This document shows positions 24,231 through 38,741 of a DNA stretch of 64,000 nt, piece after piece. The stretch is from Cyclospora cayetanensis (Eukaryota; Apicomplexa; Conoidasida; Eucoccidiorida; Eimeriidae), in the NCBI RefSeq assembly GCF_002999335.1, contig NW_020312546.1, positions 1 through 64,000 of the forward strand, read 5' to 3'. Position 1 is the stretch's first letter. Every line of letters starts with the position of its first letter. Both the position numbers and the translations under genes were made by a program. The notes beneath the pieces are model-generated. The model was given only the letters and a program-made list of their open reading frames with translations. It did no database searches and was not told where the DNA came from.

Positions 24231-27200
24231 ATTGCACGACACTAGCTTAGGCGCAACAGTGAATAGAGAGAAAAACAACTCATATTCAAAAACAGCGGAG
24301 AAGCTGTAAGGAGAGAGGAAAAAAAAACTGTACCACAAGGCCTTGCCTAGTGGTGAAACACTAGCGTCGCAGCAAGTGCTTCACATGGAGCAACCCTAAC
24401 GCAATCTGTTGAGGTGCATTACTAATACGTTTTCTCGGACACTCGTTGGGCCCATGAGTGTGGAGCTGCAGACGACAAAGGCAATGGAGGTGATGGGCAC
24501 TCGAGATCCTACAACCCTACCACAAGACGCTACGCCTCTATGATGGTAAGGACACCCAGGGTTTACGGATATGAAAGTACTCGAAGCAGTTCCACTTCAA
24601 GCATATGGGTGCGCCACGCAACTTGTAAGGGCAGAAGGCTCATGTTCTGGCTGACGTATGGGCTTGCAGGCCAATTGTTCCGCCAAACTTAGCACTAGTG
24701 TTGTGTTAGATGCCATAGAGCATTAACTCGAAATTGACTTGCGCGTAGCCTTTTAAGTGACGTTATTGCGTATCTCACTTTTGAGGCTGTCTTGTTTTCA
24801 GTAGGAAACTTCCTATACCACCGTAGCTTTTGGCTGCAAGAACTACCTTTCGTGCATTGTCAATGCCCCTACTGGAATGCAACGTCAACTTGCTGAATAG
24901 GAAAAAATCAGTGAAAGCAAGAGAGTTAGGTGATACACGAACGAGGTCTTCGTCAGGTATAATGTTTAAAAGAATCCACATTGCCGTTGCGTGCATTTCA
25001 TCTGCGTCGAGAGAAGAAGTGGCATGTCACCTTTATCAAGCGTCCGTTTGTAAAGGGAAGAACTTTTACTAGATTCTCTATTTGTGCTGGAAAACTTCAG
25101 CAAGATCCGGCAAAAGTCATGCGGAGCACGGCATGGACTTAACCTGCACGCATATGTCCGCACGTTGTGGCGTTCCATGGAGTCGCGTTTCAGTAGCGCT
25201 GCACAGTCATAAATTGGCCAAATCATATAGGCTGATTGAGTATTCACTTCTATGAGCGCCTTATTTTGATATCTTGCTTTTTGGAGCTGATATTGTTGGG
25301 ACTGCGTGTGTTGCTGTTCGTGTCGGTAGCCAACCTAGCAAGAGCTTTTTATGGTCATTAGGAAGCAGGCTAATGCCACATCATTGCCGAAATTCTCGTC
25401 GTCACAGTCTTCCCGATGGGAAAACTGCCCAATCCAAAATATTTTCTCCTGCCCTGCATTGTTGTTGATGTACACGAGGGTGCTGTTTGTTCAACAGGGC
25501 ACGGGCTCTGAAACACACCAAAATTATTATCTATTTTTGTCTCATGGATTCACAGCACCGCAGCAGTGCGCTGAGTTGTGAGAAGTAAACTTCTTGCGTT
25601 TTCATGGACGCTGCGAAATGACAGGCTTATCTATGTACGCATCAGTTTACGCTCCATAAGACGGTAATTCATTGAGGTACCATACAGAGCGTTGTCAAGA
25701 CTTTGATGATTCAACTAGGTGGACGATTCGCTGTCGCGACAGTCCAAGAGTTCCTTATGTTTCAGCGCAACTGCTTTGTGCATGCTGGTTGGAGGTTTCG
25801 CATAGAAGCTGTTTTAGGGAAATGCCCAGAACACGAATGTATTCTCTACTAATACCAAGGTGGACAATTGCAAGGGCGTGACGCTTAAGGATGGTAAGCT
25901 GTGTTGCGGTACAAATGTAAGGCATATTTACTTTGGGATCCCGACTTGCTTTTTCATTGTTGCTTGCCACGAAAGGTGTGAACATGTTTCCCGTGTCATC
26001 ATGGGATCTAGACACTTGCAGAGTAGCTTTCATAGTCCTGCTGACGGGGTGGGATGCGCTATAGTCCGTGAATGCATCCAACATTATGGCTGTACTAAGT
26101 GGGGTGATGGAAAAATGCTAGGCTACACACGGGAGTTTTAACTGCTTTGTTTTATTTAACGACCGAGAGGGTAATGTGTAAACGTTTTGCTGTTTGGTAT
26201 TACCGAGAAGCTGTTGTCCCCGAGGGCCACATCTGTGTAGCTGGGCACTGGAATTGCAGGACAATTGTTTGCGCATTGAAAGCTATGTTCGTCATAATGC
26301 TTTCATAGAATTGAGTGCTGCGGGCTAATGAAGGCCTTGCATTGCACTTAAAGGGTATTTAGAAACCAAGAGATTTTCGTGCGCGCCTTCTTGGAGTTAA
26401 TTGTTAGTGGATACGCTGGTACTCGTGAAGTCTAGTGCTTTGGCTTTTGCCACCAGTTTGCCAGGTGCATGGAACAAAGGATACGTCGGCACAGTATCAA
26501 GCTTGTTGGATGAGGCTCTTGTAAAGTCTTAGAGGCCAGACAAGTGTGCGGGAAGGTGATGGCTGGCAGTCTATCTTCAATAGTGCGTTAAAAAGTATGC
26601 TTTTTTGTTCGAGCTGCCCACAAGCAGCTTTGTCATAGCGGCGAACGGTCCTCCTGAGAAGGTAAAATGAAGCACCGTCCTAAGCAAGCCATTCAAGAAG
26701 GCATCAAGCTGACAGGCCTCTTGCTTTCTTTAGACATTCTTGCTGCTTGACCATCTCCAGCTTTCCTCTCTTACTTTGCGTACGCTTTTTGGAGTGCGTT
26801 AGTGTGGTGCCGCTCAAATTATATTCGTCGTGAGGCTCTTTCATGATCGCAGATAGTGTTGTGGTAGGTTATGCAACTAGGGGTGTAGATGAGAATGTCT
26901 TAAAATAGAAGGGACTGTTTTTCTAGGATTAAAGGATCCAATGACGCAATTCGTGTATTTGACTAAGGAATCTTTACAACTAGTCAGATTTTAAATAACG
27001 TCAGCATGACTTCATACTGATATAGTGATAAATGAGACACCCATTCATGTATTTTGGCATGTGATGAGGCCCTGATAGAATACATGCAAGACTCTGTAGC
27101 AACAGGGGTACATGGATACAAGTTCAAGAACTAAGGTAGTGTGGCTAGCAGTCTTTTGCGTCATGGAATACAGGTTTGGAATTCCTTAGGGCTTTTTGAC

Positions 27201-30200
27201 ACAGTGTGTGCTTGGTTACACGATGTAATTCTTTTCTTCTAGTGTCGTGGATATTTAGGCGAAGATGAAGCATCTAGAAAAGTTTATGTTGCTTTTTTTC
27301 TGGTGTTGGAGAACTGCTGCGTTACCGTTGCTTTTAATTGGTGCAACCTCTTTTCTATTTGCTGGTCACGGCGTTGCTTTTCGAGTATACAAATCGTGGT
27401 TTCGTAGGCAGCAGCATGTGACGCGAGAGCACAATCCCTAGGATATTGTAAAGCAGGAATTTTTGGCTTTATAACAAATTCGCCTTGGTTATGCAGTCAC
27501 AGTTTATTGGAAATAACCTAGGATACTATAGCAGGCGACTTGGTTGAGGAGCGTTCTGTTCTTCTATATCGTAGTGCATGTTTGGCGTATTTGACGTCCG
27601 TTGTGTAATCACTTCTGATCTGAGTGTACATTAAACATCTGTATTCGCCTTCGTACCTAGACATGTAGGGGTTCTCGTAGTAAGTAATGAGATAGCCAAT
27701 TAAATGAGCTATGGCAAAAGAAGCCGTACGGTTTATGTTGAAAAACGGTGTGCGCTGTGCCAGCTGCTTTGATGCTCAGTGCCTTTGAGATCGTTAGTAT
27801 TGAGATGATAAGGAAACATACCTTTACTGCAGCAAAACCCTTGATGGCTCTACTGGCAGGAAGAGAAGCGGTGAAGATTAAGGTATGGTCTGCTGGTTTG
27901 ATAGCTGTTTCATTGCTGGATTCGACAGACCTCGGACTCTCGATGTTAATTCGTGCATATATGTACACAGGTCGTGGAGCGTTACACGAAATTGTCTCTG
28001 TCTCTGTTTCATAAGAAGCAGCTCTTTTGTTAACCTGTCGACAAAAGCGCGCGTTAGTTTGATGCCGAATCTCAGTACCGAACGTGTACGTATAGGCACT
28101 CAGGGTGGAAAACAGCAAAAAAAGGCACGTCAAGAAGCAGTGCTAAGTTTTTCCAGCTTCAGAGTTTTCCATAGAAATAGTTAGAAAACGAAAAATTGCT
28201 GCGTCCTGTCTACAGTTCCTTCAGAGAGTAGAACACTCTCATTTCCTTCGTTGGGTTTTCTCTTAAACTCTAAAACACCATTAGGTCTGTATCTACGAAC
28301 ATAAAAACTGGCTATTGTTCTAACAAAGAAGCTTGCAAGATGTCTATAAAGCTAAATTGACGCTAATGGCTTGCTTTGAAATACTGTGAAATGCTTTTTA
28401 GCTAAGGTGCTCAGGTTTTGCTGCTTATTGTTTCTCTACGTTTTTCACCCAAATTGATTTGCACCCTGCAGAGCAAGAAGCCAGATGATCCTACGTCTCG
28501 ATGGCTTAGAACTACTCTAAATAACTTTCTAGCCAAAGATCATAAAAAACCAGCATGTGGTGGGTGACATTGTTTAGCCTGATAGAATAGTTATAAAAAT
28601 TAAGTGCAAAAACAGAAGGGTTTGCATGTATGTTATATTTGTTCTTGTGGTGTGTTTGTAATATGCTGCCGAGTAAACTGGCGTTATTTACAGATCTGTT
28701 AAGCAGTTCCTGCTGATAAATGCACATGTTCATGAACACATTGTGATGGGTCGATGATATTTGCTATTCATGTGTTTCGTAACGCGTTCCGGTTTAGCAG
28801 ATTAATGTGTACACAGTAATTTTTTATCACAACTTCTAATTAGCATACAGGGATACTAGGTAGTATCATGTATGCTGGAGTCCTGTGTCTTATAGAAGTA
28901 TGTGTACCAATCTCTGTAACATTCACAGAATCCGCTATCCATCTTCCTTCTTGTCAGGATGGTGTTGCGCTAATGTAGAAGTACTGTTAAACAGGTAATT
29001 TTTTTTTGAGCAAATATAGTGACATACTGTAATGAATCATATTCCCAAGCTAGAGAACATTTTGCCTCTTCGATCGGTTTGCACTAACAACGTGATCAGG
29101 TGCCTGCCAGCAGTTTTGACGACTTTCCCAGTTATGTGTGGTAGAGAGTGAATAGAATATGGTCCTGTTGGAAGCGTCTTGCATTGCGGAAATGATTTTT
29201 GAGTTGTTTGCTTGCACCCTGATATTGCCACGACAGCAAGAAAAAGCAGTCGTATCTTGGGAATTTCTCGTTTTCATAGTGCGCTGTGTAAGACTAAACC
29301 TTCTAGTTAGGCCGCATTCGGCCAATTTTGCAGACTTGCAGGAAATAGCATTCACGAAAAAAACAGAGACCAGTGTTAGCTGGCGCATAAGTAGAGAGCG
29401 ACAGTGAAATGCTACTGAGAAGGAAGACAGCTAATCTGGTTTGGGGGCGGTCTCAACTATAACTTGTGTTACTGTTCAATATCATGTTCCACGCACAGCT
29501 TGACAAAAATTGTATGGTGCGAAATGTAGCGTTTATTAGCAAAAATATGAGGGAGCATGTGCTGTGTCTTATGTTAGGCCTATAGCTCAGGATCCTTCAG
29601 GAATATCAACAAAGCGTTTGGGGCTCGTAGAGAAGCAGTTCAAAACACTCTTATCATACAAAAATGCACTGACGCACACACAGCGAGATAATACACAATT
29701 TGTTTCGTATATATCTTGCTTTGGACTCACCAAATGTTTCATTTAAAGTTTAAAAAAAAAAAAGTATTTAATGCACTGCTTGGACCATAATGCTTAGTCT
29801 TATTAAAAGTCGATTTGCATACAGTAGTAGCTTCAACGCTCTTTAAGTTGTTTTTCTGGAGTTCTCCGCTGTTGATTAATTTTTTTTTCGCGGATAGAGT
29901 GAAAATTTTACTGGACTTTATATGTGTAACTTTATTTCCGTACTATCTGAATCTAAGTACTAAGAACTTCACAAGACAACTAAAAAAGGCGTTGAAACAC
30001 GACGGTCTTTATTGGGACACATAATTTGGATAGCGCCGAGTATTGGCGGAACAGGTGGCGCACCGGAGAGCATGTACTTACGTGGTACGCCTTTTTGTTC
30101 TACCGAAACTTTTAGTTTAGAATCCCAAAGTGGATACATTTATCGGTGGATTCTGGCTGTGTAGGATGACTTGACATTTAAGTTCTTGTGAAAAAAATAA

Positions 30201-33200
30201 ACTATAACGCTTTATTGAACAAGTCGAACCGATTGACTGAACAACGATTTAGTGACCGCGATAAAGATCTTGTAAGCTGCTCCTACATGGTTTGACCAGA
30301 GGCGATTTTCGCCTGAGGCGAGACTCACAGAGCACCCATATACCACCTCCGAATTTACCCGATTGCTCTTCAAAAGCTTCACAGCCTGCCTTAGCCATTA
30401 GAATAGCTTTGTTCATGGATATGCGGAGAATACAAAGAGTCGAAATTAAATTTACATTGAGGAATGTTTTCTCCTCTGGTAATCAGCTTGGAGACTAAGT
30501 CGACTCGCACAGTTGGGATAGCAATCATTCATTAGTTATAATTTGTTTATATTATGCCTCACCGATAGGCTTCAATAACGTGTCTAATTAAATGAGCTGA
30601 AATAGGCATCTTTCTAGAGTTCACTATTACTTTTAATGACGTCACGTGCACCGTAAGGCCATTCAAAATACAATTCGAGATCAACGATCCACACCTTGCA
30701 ATTATATCAAGGCGTTTACTTCTTTGTGAAAGAGTTTGAGGAAGCAACGGTGTGTAGTGTTCTTGTTTAAATGTTTTTATCACTCAAAAAAGCCTCAAAT
30801 AATTTTAAGCCTCATGCTTTCTTTTTCTGATAAATTGAAAGAGCCGAACTCCATGTGCTGCGAGCATTTATTAAAGACCACGAACACGCTGTGGCAATTA
30901 CCTAACGGAAGAGCCTATATCTCAAGCCTTTGTGCGTAAATATTATGAATTGCTTTTCCTTAGCCATTCTGGTATAACTCATGCTCCGTCCATAGGATAA
31001 CATATGTTTAGTTTCATCATCTGGTATCTCGTCCCTCCTCTCAGAAACATGTCTTCTGTCAACAGCCCTGCGTTAGAAGCACTCATGTGCACAAGCTTTG
31101 TGCGAAAATTTGCTGCAGCAACAGAGTCAAAGCCTACTACGGAAAAGTCCCATCTGCAGGCAATTTGTTGTTAACATCTTCACTATTGCAGTAAGCAATC
31201 AGTTATACCGGGACGTAGTCAAAACATTACTGATAACGCCCCATGGAGTTGGCCAACCAGCTTTTTCTGCGTCAACGAACAGCCTTTGCACGCAAAACGA
31301 ATGTATTTTGCGTCACGAAAAATTAAATGCGACTGCCTGCATAATCCAGTGTACTTCAATAAAACCTGAGTCATGATTTTTAATATGTAGTCCTAGAAAT
31401 GTTTCCACTGTTTTCCAAATTAGCGTCTTAACGCTTTCTTGTAAACCGAGCTTGAGTTGTCCCGTCTTTTTTTTCTGCAGTCTATCTAGCATATTCGTGC
31501 TTAAGCGCTGTACAGACAAAAAATGTACATGTAGTGCGAATTACCATCATCGTCAATTACAAAAAAACAACTGTGGACAACTACAGTCCAAATTGCCGTA
31601 GTGCTCAAAAGCATGTCAAACGCTGTCACCGAACCAGCTACTCCTGCTCTAATTTACTAGCGCTTGCTTCATTGAATCGAACCATGCTGTATACCGGTTG
31701 CATCGTAGTTGTTGGGTAGCACTGTGGAAAAGCGACGTTCACTCCAAGATAGTTACGTTTCTCACCGGATATTGTCTAACTATCTTGCATGATATGGTTA
31801 TTGTTCTTCTATATGCGATTCCAGCTTTAAACAATGTGCAAAAGAATGAAATGCTGCTTTCAAACATAGCGCTGCTCTGTTCAGAGCGTTAATCCTATTG
31901 AAATACATAGTAGGAGAACCTCACAGATCTCACTTTCTGTGTTTCAGCACCCAAAATTTTACACTACTATTGAACTCTAGCATTGAATGCATACTTAAAG
32001 TAAGGCAAAACAGTCCCGTGCTTCCTGGGGAAGCAATTCCCCTATGTTTGCCATTTGGAATAAACGAACTTTTTAAAACACACCATAACTGAGAGAAACA
32101 TGCACTTCTGAAAGAAAATCTTGAGCGCTTAGGCATGCGAGTAATAAAGCTAAAAAGCGTTCCTGTGAAAAACACAGTTACAATCCAGAGGCCTTCAACT
32201 AAGCACAATCAAAAAGTACTGTGCCTCTTTTCCCTCGCTCTTGGATTTCGTAGCCACCTTTGCTCTTCAAAGTTAAAGACTAACATACGGAGTACATTGT
32301 GTTCTAAGCACTACAACATTTAGTGAAGATTCGTAAAATGCTGGTTCAGTCCATTTATGTACGCACTGTTTCGGCAAATTTTAATATTTTAATTCTAAAC
32401 ATTTTAATTCTTATTCTACTTGATGACATTCTCTTCGTGTAGGCAACGACGCACAGTCCATTAAAAAAGCAATGTCCTTTTTTCATTCTTTGCACGACCA
32501 GCAATGCACGCAGGACACGGGTCACCAAAGCGCAGGGGAGCTGCTTAGGCCACGCCTAATCCATCTTCGAACGTCAAACAAACTTTTCCTTCTAGCGCCA
32601 ATCTGGGAGGGCGCTGAAGAGTTCTTAGCGGTGAGCACCAAAGTTTTTTTTGTGAACGAACGAATGAGCCAGCTGTCAAAAGAGTTTCCTTTATCTCCCT
32701 TCGCTCTAGGAACACAAGCTGCACAACAGACAGAACTCACTTTAGATACCACAACCGTGAGAGTCAGGGTGGTATGCCCCAATACCTACATTGTCAGTCC
32801 CACTCTCAGACAGACGTGGTGATATGTTTCCTAAAAGGCCTGCTGATTATTTTGTAAATCTACGTGACTTCTTATCACCTAAGCGCGCTTTGATTTCGCA
32901 TGTCAATTTTCCTTCCCTTTAACCAGCCCATATTTTGCATGTGACTCGCTTTTGTCACCTCCTGCAAGAAGATATAATAGTTGTGTGTCAGTTTACTCAC
33001 TCGCATCTAATTTATGGAATCGCATGAAGCTCGTATTGCAGTATCATGCATGAAGTCAGCATCTTAGCTGATTCATTAAAAAAATTTATTCGACTACCGG
33101 AACTTACCGTTCAAAGACATCCTGTGGAAACCCGGGTTTTCGTTATTTTGAGTTCAACTAATTAGTGCCTCGTTGCAACCGGATATTTGCTTGCGGCGCA

Positions 33201-36100
33201 GATTATTTGTTCTCGGATTCCTCGCATTACTTTCCAGTCCGTGCACCTGCTTCCGTCGACCATCAATATCATAGAATATATTCAAGTTGCTTTTATTACT
33301 GACAGAATAACGGTTTATACAAGATAAATTGTTTTCTCGACGTACAGTCCCACTCAATCAACCGTATTCTGAGGATCTGCTTTCGTATCAGTAATGACCT
33401 TAAATATAAATCTTGAGAGGACCGATTGCAGCATCAGTGGCGTGATCCATTTTCCTTGTTAGGTAGCGTAGTAAACTTTGAGATCGTTTTTCTATGTACT
33501 TCATGAAGTTTTCTAGTATCTTTAGACGTGAAAATGGTTTTCTTGGCCTGACCATACTCACACGCGGTATTAAAGTTAAGCTTTTCTTGCTGAAGTTCCT
33601 GGCGGCCTTCGGGCGTGCAGCGCCTTGATTACCTTTATGGACACTCTGAAGAGCGGAGCAATGACAAAGGCACACCTAGACGAGAATCCCGAGTAGATTT
33701 TCCATAGCTGCCTATGAGTGAACCAGAAAATGGAATGCCACATACACGTGCTGGAATCACTGTGCTTCCACACCCTCACACTCACTGCACCGGCTAATGG
33801 CCCACAAGTACCACTGGCAAACAACTTATACAACAAGCAATTTCACACCTTAATCGATCCCAAATTTTGAGCGCTTTGACTCTAACAGGTTTTCAATATT
33901 TGGGTCTTGAGTAAATTGGCTACCATGAAACATCAAACACATACGCTGACTTCGAATTCCTCTTATCATCATTAGCGCTACAATCACATGAACAAGCCTA
34001 ATTGGCTACTTGAAAGACAGCTTGCACTTCAATCATAAAGCAAACGCGAAGCTTTCAAAGCTCGTGATCTTTTCACTGACGCACTGGGCACCCATAACAG
34101 ACGTGCTGCTATTGCCACTGTTCGCTCTGGCTCAGAAAGTTGATAAGCACCATCAGTAAGTGGCACGTTTGGAAACTGTTACCTTTATGAATTTGAGTAG
34201 TCGCAGAGACGAAGTACATCAATTCAATAGTTATCTACCACACACCTCCAGTGGTGGACCGCATACGACCTTTTCGCGATTTCTGTGGTATGAGCCTCCT
34301 CCTCCTCTTGTTCTAAGGGCGCTGAACAAAAATGAATGCTCCATGTCTAAAGCAACCCTTCGCAGAAATCTAAGAGAAGAATTTTTGTAGCTTAGCGATA
34401 GCGTATTTGCGGTCGGCCTACAGCTCCAACCGCGCAACCGCAGATGCATTTCTAATACTACGGCAAAAGAATAGTATCTTACGGATGATATGCACCAACG
34501 TGACAACTGCAAAGCACTTCTCCCCAATACTGGAAGACACCGTGCTTACACTTCGTATGTGGATCGTTGGCTGAGAAATTCCGAAGGCGGGTAAGGTCTA
34601 GGAATCCATATGAGAAAATTTCTGTGCTCTGCAGCATATGCAGGGTTTAACACATTTGTTAGGGATTCTGCCGCTTTGTAGGGCAGTAGGCATATCTGGC
34701 AAAGGGTATTGTCTCTCTGCGTATACGCATGAGCCCTGATGTACGACGGTAATATGGTGTTACCTCATGTCATGGGGACATAATCCGTAGTAAAGAACAC
34801 AGATGCAAGATGCTTTCTTTTTAAGAGCCTTACAGAACAGTGAAGCAGCTCAAAGTCACTCTGCGTGTTTGTAGCCCTTGCCACCAATACGCACAGCCTG
34901 CGAGGCTCTACTATGTGCAAAGCGCTTGCATAAATCAAACAGCTGTGCACTCAGACACCAGCGTTGTTCACCAACACAAGTTTTTTGATAGAGTCGCCTT
35001 ATAGGCTGAAAGGAACTAAAAGCGCTTGTGTAATTTGGGCCATGTTGTTTCTCTGCTACTGACAAAAAAGGCACAAAGCCACGCTTGTTTCTCTCCTTTG
35101 GTAGGCTGATTCACTGTTAACAGTGCACTGAGGTAAGGGACCTCAAGAAAGGGTCTCGACGAAGACGTTGCTGCTATCAGGTTTGCTTTCGGATGTGCTG
35201 ATGAAGCCTACTCATTTCCAGGAGTGCTACTGCACACGACTAGATGGCTTCTGCTTCAGGAAGTATTGTAGTCACCGGTTTTCCGTATTAGCGGCAACGC
35301 TCACAACAAAATGATGTATCTCCACGATTTGACGAACCAACATGAGACAAAAGACCCCTTGGTGCTGTACTGCAAACCAATGGCCATCGTTCGACATCTT
35401 GACACCCTGACGCTCAATGCTTGCTTATCAGTCCTTCGCATTCCCCTGAAACCATATTTCGATGCGTCTAGATCACTTGACCATCTTGCAGACTGCTGAC
35501 ACCCTGCTCCTCTTCGACTCAAGGTCTTTCGGATTGCTGTAAGCATGTCTACCCACTGGAGACAGTGCTCGCCGTCTTTTATGTCACAACAGGCCTCACA
35601 AAAAGGAGAAATGTCGGTCGCCGAAACATAGCGCAGCGGTTCGCGGTACCGAGCATACGATACGTTGGGAAGCCTTCATGGAGCTTCTCTGACCATCTTT
35701 CGACGCGCCTTACGTGAATTGAGGATCATGGATATATGGGCGAAGCGAAAGAGATAGCCTGCAGCTCTTTCAGATTACGTCGTTCCTAGATGACACATCT
35801 TGAAACGATAGTACATTTATGTGTCCAGCAATTTGGAACACGTGCCGCCCTACAGCTTGGCAGGACGAGGTACATCCGTTGCTGCATAACAGAATGTAAC
35901 TTAATTAAATTGTTCTTTGAGAATCTAAGAGCTTTTTATGTGTTTCACACTTCCTTGAGTTGCTGGACTTCCACAGCACCCAAGGGTCGTTGCGTTGAAC
36001 TCAGGCTGACCAAAACACATACAACGACAGCTCTATGCGTATCCTTCAGTGCTACAAGCAATTTCTGAGCCGCCTGCCTCGTGCTTGTAGAAAACATTAT
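24231..36100. other. Gene-poor, partly AT-rich stretch with no recognised gene
   Basis: Nearly 12 kb without a supportable gene. Frames above 100 residues occur at 25755-26084 (minus), 27657-28133 (minus, 158 residues with hydrophobic ends), 29050-29388 (minus) and 32472-32822 (plus, 116 residues). Each overlaps rival frames and none shows a family. A 12-base adenine run lies at 29752-29763. The sequence could include long introns, UTRs or decayed repeats. Confidence 0.4.
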
Positions 36101-36104
36101 GTAA

Positions 36105-36317
36105 TCATGTGACACGCGTAGGACTTCCTAAATCGTGCCTGTAAGAAGCTCGGGACATATCAATATTGTGTGAGCTTCCTGTAAGTACCTGGTACACCGT
36201 ATCGGCTGATGCTTCAACATTTCTGACCAGAGTCATGGATGGTTTGGCAAGGTAATACGCTGTAAAGCATACACATTGCTTATCCTTCAGGTCCTGCAGG
36301 TTCCTACTGGCCTGCAA
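36105..36317 (-). pseudogene. Possible integrase core fragment
   Basis: The frame contains FTAYYLAKPSMTLVRNVEASADTV in part, which resembles the retrotransposon integrase core after the first aspartate (D-x-F-T-x-Y-x-x-A-x-P-L...A). It lies downstream, in the same minus orientation, of the zinc-binding-like fragment at 37549-37833. Short and unsupported by catalytic residues. Confidence 0.3.
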
Positions 36318-37548
36318 GCTGTTCCCGACTTGGTGCGTGTATAATCTGTCTGCTTGGCAATTTGCCCCGCACTACCAGGAGTGTGTACATGCTCATTCAA
36401 TCAAGCGACACTCTGAGAGGCAGGTCGTCCATAAGCGGCTGATGCTCAAACCACATGATTCATTCATTCTCTTTAGAGGGTTGTTTTATTCATCCAGAGG
36501 CCCTTCTCCGACGATATGATAGGTAACCCCACTCGGGAGTGCCACCGTACACGCCCTGCCTGTTCCCGCCTTGATTTAAATCCCTGCGCTGGCCTCATGC
36601 GCTACTTGTTTGTTGAGCCGGGGTTCTCACGGCCGATTTGACAGGAGCATTCGTCACCATACTTCACAGTAGTTTTCGATGCCGGCAACAGGGCAGATTT
36701 GCAAGTGTACAGGATCTTGCTGTTGCTGCTTGCATTGTAGCTCCCACGTGGCTTGGAGAAGTGAAATACATATTCCGAACCGGTGGAGCATTGTCCGCTT
36801 TTTCTGTTCGTTATACGTTTCCCACCATCTGGCGATGTGCTTCAAGCGCGGTGATGTGGTTAGCTTCTTCGACTTCTCGCTGAGCATTAGATTCACTGTT
36901 TCCTGTCATGTTTCTATCGAAGTTTTTGCAGGCCAGCCAATGGGTAATATAGGACGTCCCGACCTGTAGCTTCCGCTCCCTGAATTCTCGGACGATTTAT
37001 TTCCATCACAGCCCATCGGGATCAAACATTATTCTGAGCAACACCCAGGCAGCTAAAAACATGTCACGACACCACGACTATTATGCGAAGGGGATAGCAG
37101 GCGGATCCGGAAGGTATATAACACAGCAGTCCTCAGAAGTGGCTTCAAAAAGAAAGTTGGAGTAGTCCCCGGTCGTAGCTATCGGTAATTATACGGTAGG
37201 CTGTGACCAACAAGCAAACTCGTGGCTTACCTGTACACCAAAGCCTGAACGTCTTGCACAGGCACTCTGCCACGCAGCATCTATCCTGCGCATGAAGCAA
37301 CCGAACAAAAATTGCTTTTATACGATGCAGCGCATTTTCACCATGATCGAAGCCGAGAGTCTTCTTATTGTGTTTTCATTTTCTGACGCGCTGTCTAATC
37401 CTGTCCTAGACTGCGTCGTCATCTGCAGCTCCATACCTGTCGACGTTATCTCTGTGAAGGCTTCCTAGCCATGCGAAAAAATACCTCGCGTTTGCGATGC
37501 TTCATACTCACCCTCTCCACCATTGTGTGTCTTGGAGAACTTGGTTAC

Positions 37549-37833
37549 TTACTTATGATACTGCTTTGCTTCATCTACATGTTCCTTGTCCAGTGCATTC
37601 CAACAGAATACTTTCCATCGTCCATAGATAGTGTGGGGCTTTGGTTGGCGTGTGCAAACTACTGAGTTGCAGGCTCTGCATGAACTGATCACCTCTTCGA
37701 AATATCGCTTAATCCAATAATCCGGATCTTGCTGTCGCAATAAAAGGTGTTTTGAGCGTGTGTTGCAACCCCTTCCCAGTGCGCGGAAATTGCTGCATCT
37801 TGTGTAGGGTGCTGCTCCGTGCCATATGTCCAC
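37549..37833 (-). pseudogene. Possible integrase zinc-binding domain fragment
   Basis: The segment DYWIKRYFEEVISSCRACNSV, followed by a basic-proline stretch and a tryptophan, matches the pattern of the integrase HHCC domain end (Y-W-x-x-M...V-x-x-C-x-x-C). The histidine pair is not clear. Interpreted as part of a decayed minus-strand LTR element that also includes 36105-36317. Confidence 0.4.
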
Positions 37834-38441
37834 GCGCTGCCCAGTGCCATTGAAAGTTGTAAGATATTGCTTGAAACAGCGCTTACAACGAGGACTTACA
37901 AGGAGGTTTATCGGTGCACCTCTTACTACTTCTATGCCAAGTCATGGACTCTCCTCAGTCCTGGGCTCTCGAACTCTGGGTGTCATCAGTTTTCTTTGCC
38001 GAGCCCTAGAGCAGAGCATCGACGTCCATAACTTTTATGGTTTAGGCGGCTGACCTGCGCGTTCATGCACGAAGACGCTGGTCTGCTTCTTCCCCGTAAT
38101 TTTGTTCACGGGTTCCTCCATCAGCGCGTCCTAGGGCCAGCTTATACCACCTGTGCCATCTGAGTAGCCGATGACTTTGTGAAAGCCAGCAACCTTTCGT
38201 GGACTTGGCTGTGGGTGTGTTTGTTGGATGATTTGCTTGGTGCTTTGGAGGCTTGCGACGTGCCTGCGTGGTTGAAAATATCTCTGAGAGCTTCCGTGTC
38301 TGATAGGCTGGCTCACTTCCGACCCGTCTAGGCATTACCATCTATGTGGATCGTTTTTGGCCTAGTGCACTTAACTTCAACCCCTAAATCTCTTATGTTT
38401 TCCGCTCCTGCTTTTGTCTTGGCATTTCTAGAACCTCTGGA

Positions 38442-38741
38442 TTAGCTCCATCTGCAATGCTGCCAACATTTCTGTATTTGTCGTAAAACGGATTGGGGCA
38501 CTCCTAAACTGTGGTTGATGACATTGAATGTAAGGCACCTCCAGCGCACTTCCGATAATTCTCCCCGACGGTTTTTTGTATACCTGAGGTAGGGCGACCA
38601 GGCTGCCAGCCAGTCACCCTCTCGGAAGGATTGGTGCATCGGATTTCTGCTGATACACATTACCTGGCCCTGTGGACTCGCACCGAAAATAAGGGAGAGG
38701 CATGCAACACGGAATGCTGCGGGCTGTTGAAGTGGGAACAT
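38442..38741 (-). pseudogene. Possible Ty3/gypsy integrase C-terminal fragment
   Basis: The frame contains SFREGDWLAAWSPYLRY and then GELSEVRWR. This follows the integrase C-terminal pattern F-x-x-G-D-x-V-W-L-x-x-P...K-L-x-x-W. The order relative to 37549-37833 on the minus strand does not suit one element, so it probably belongs to another insertion. Confidence 0.4.

Noticed and set aside
27657..28133. 158-residue minus-strand ORF with hydrophobic N- and C-terminal runs
   Set aside because: Two plus-strand frames and another minus frame of similar length overlap it, so the region is simply stop-poor; no family feature.
29752..29763. Twelve-base A run as a retroposon poly(A) tail
   Set aside because: No element body or target duplication recognised beside it; common in AT-rich DNA.
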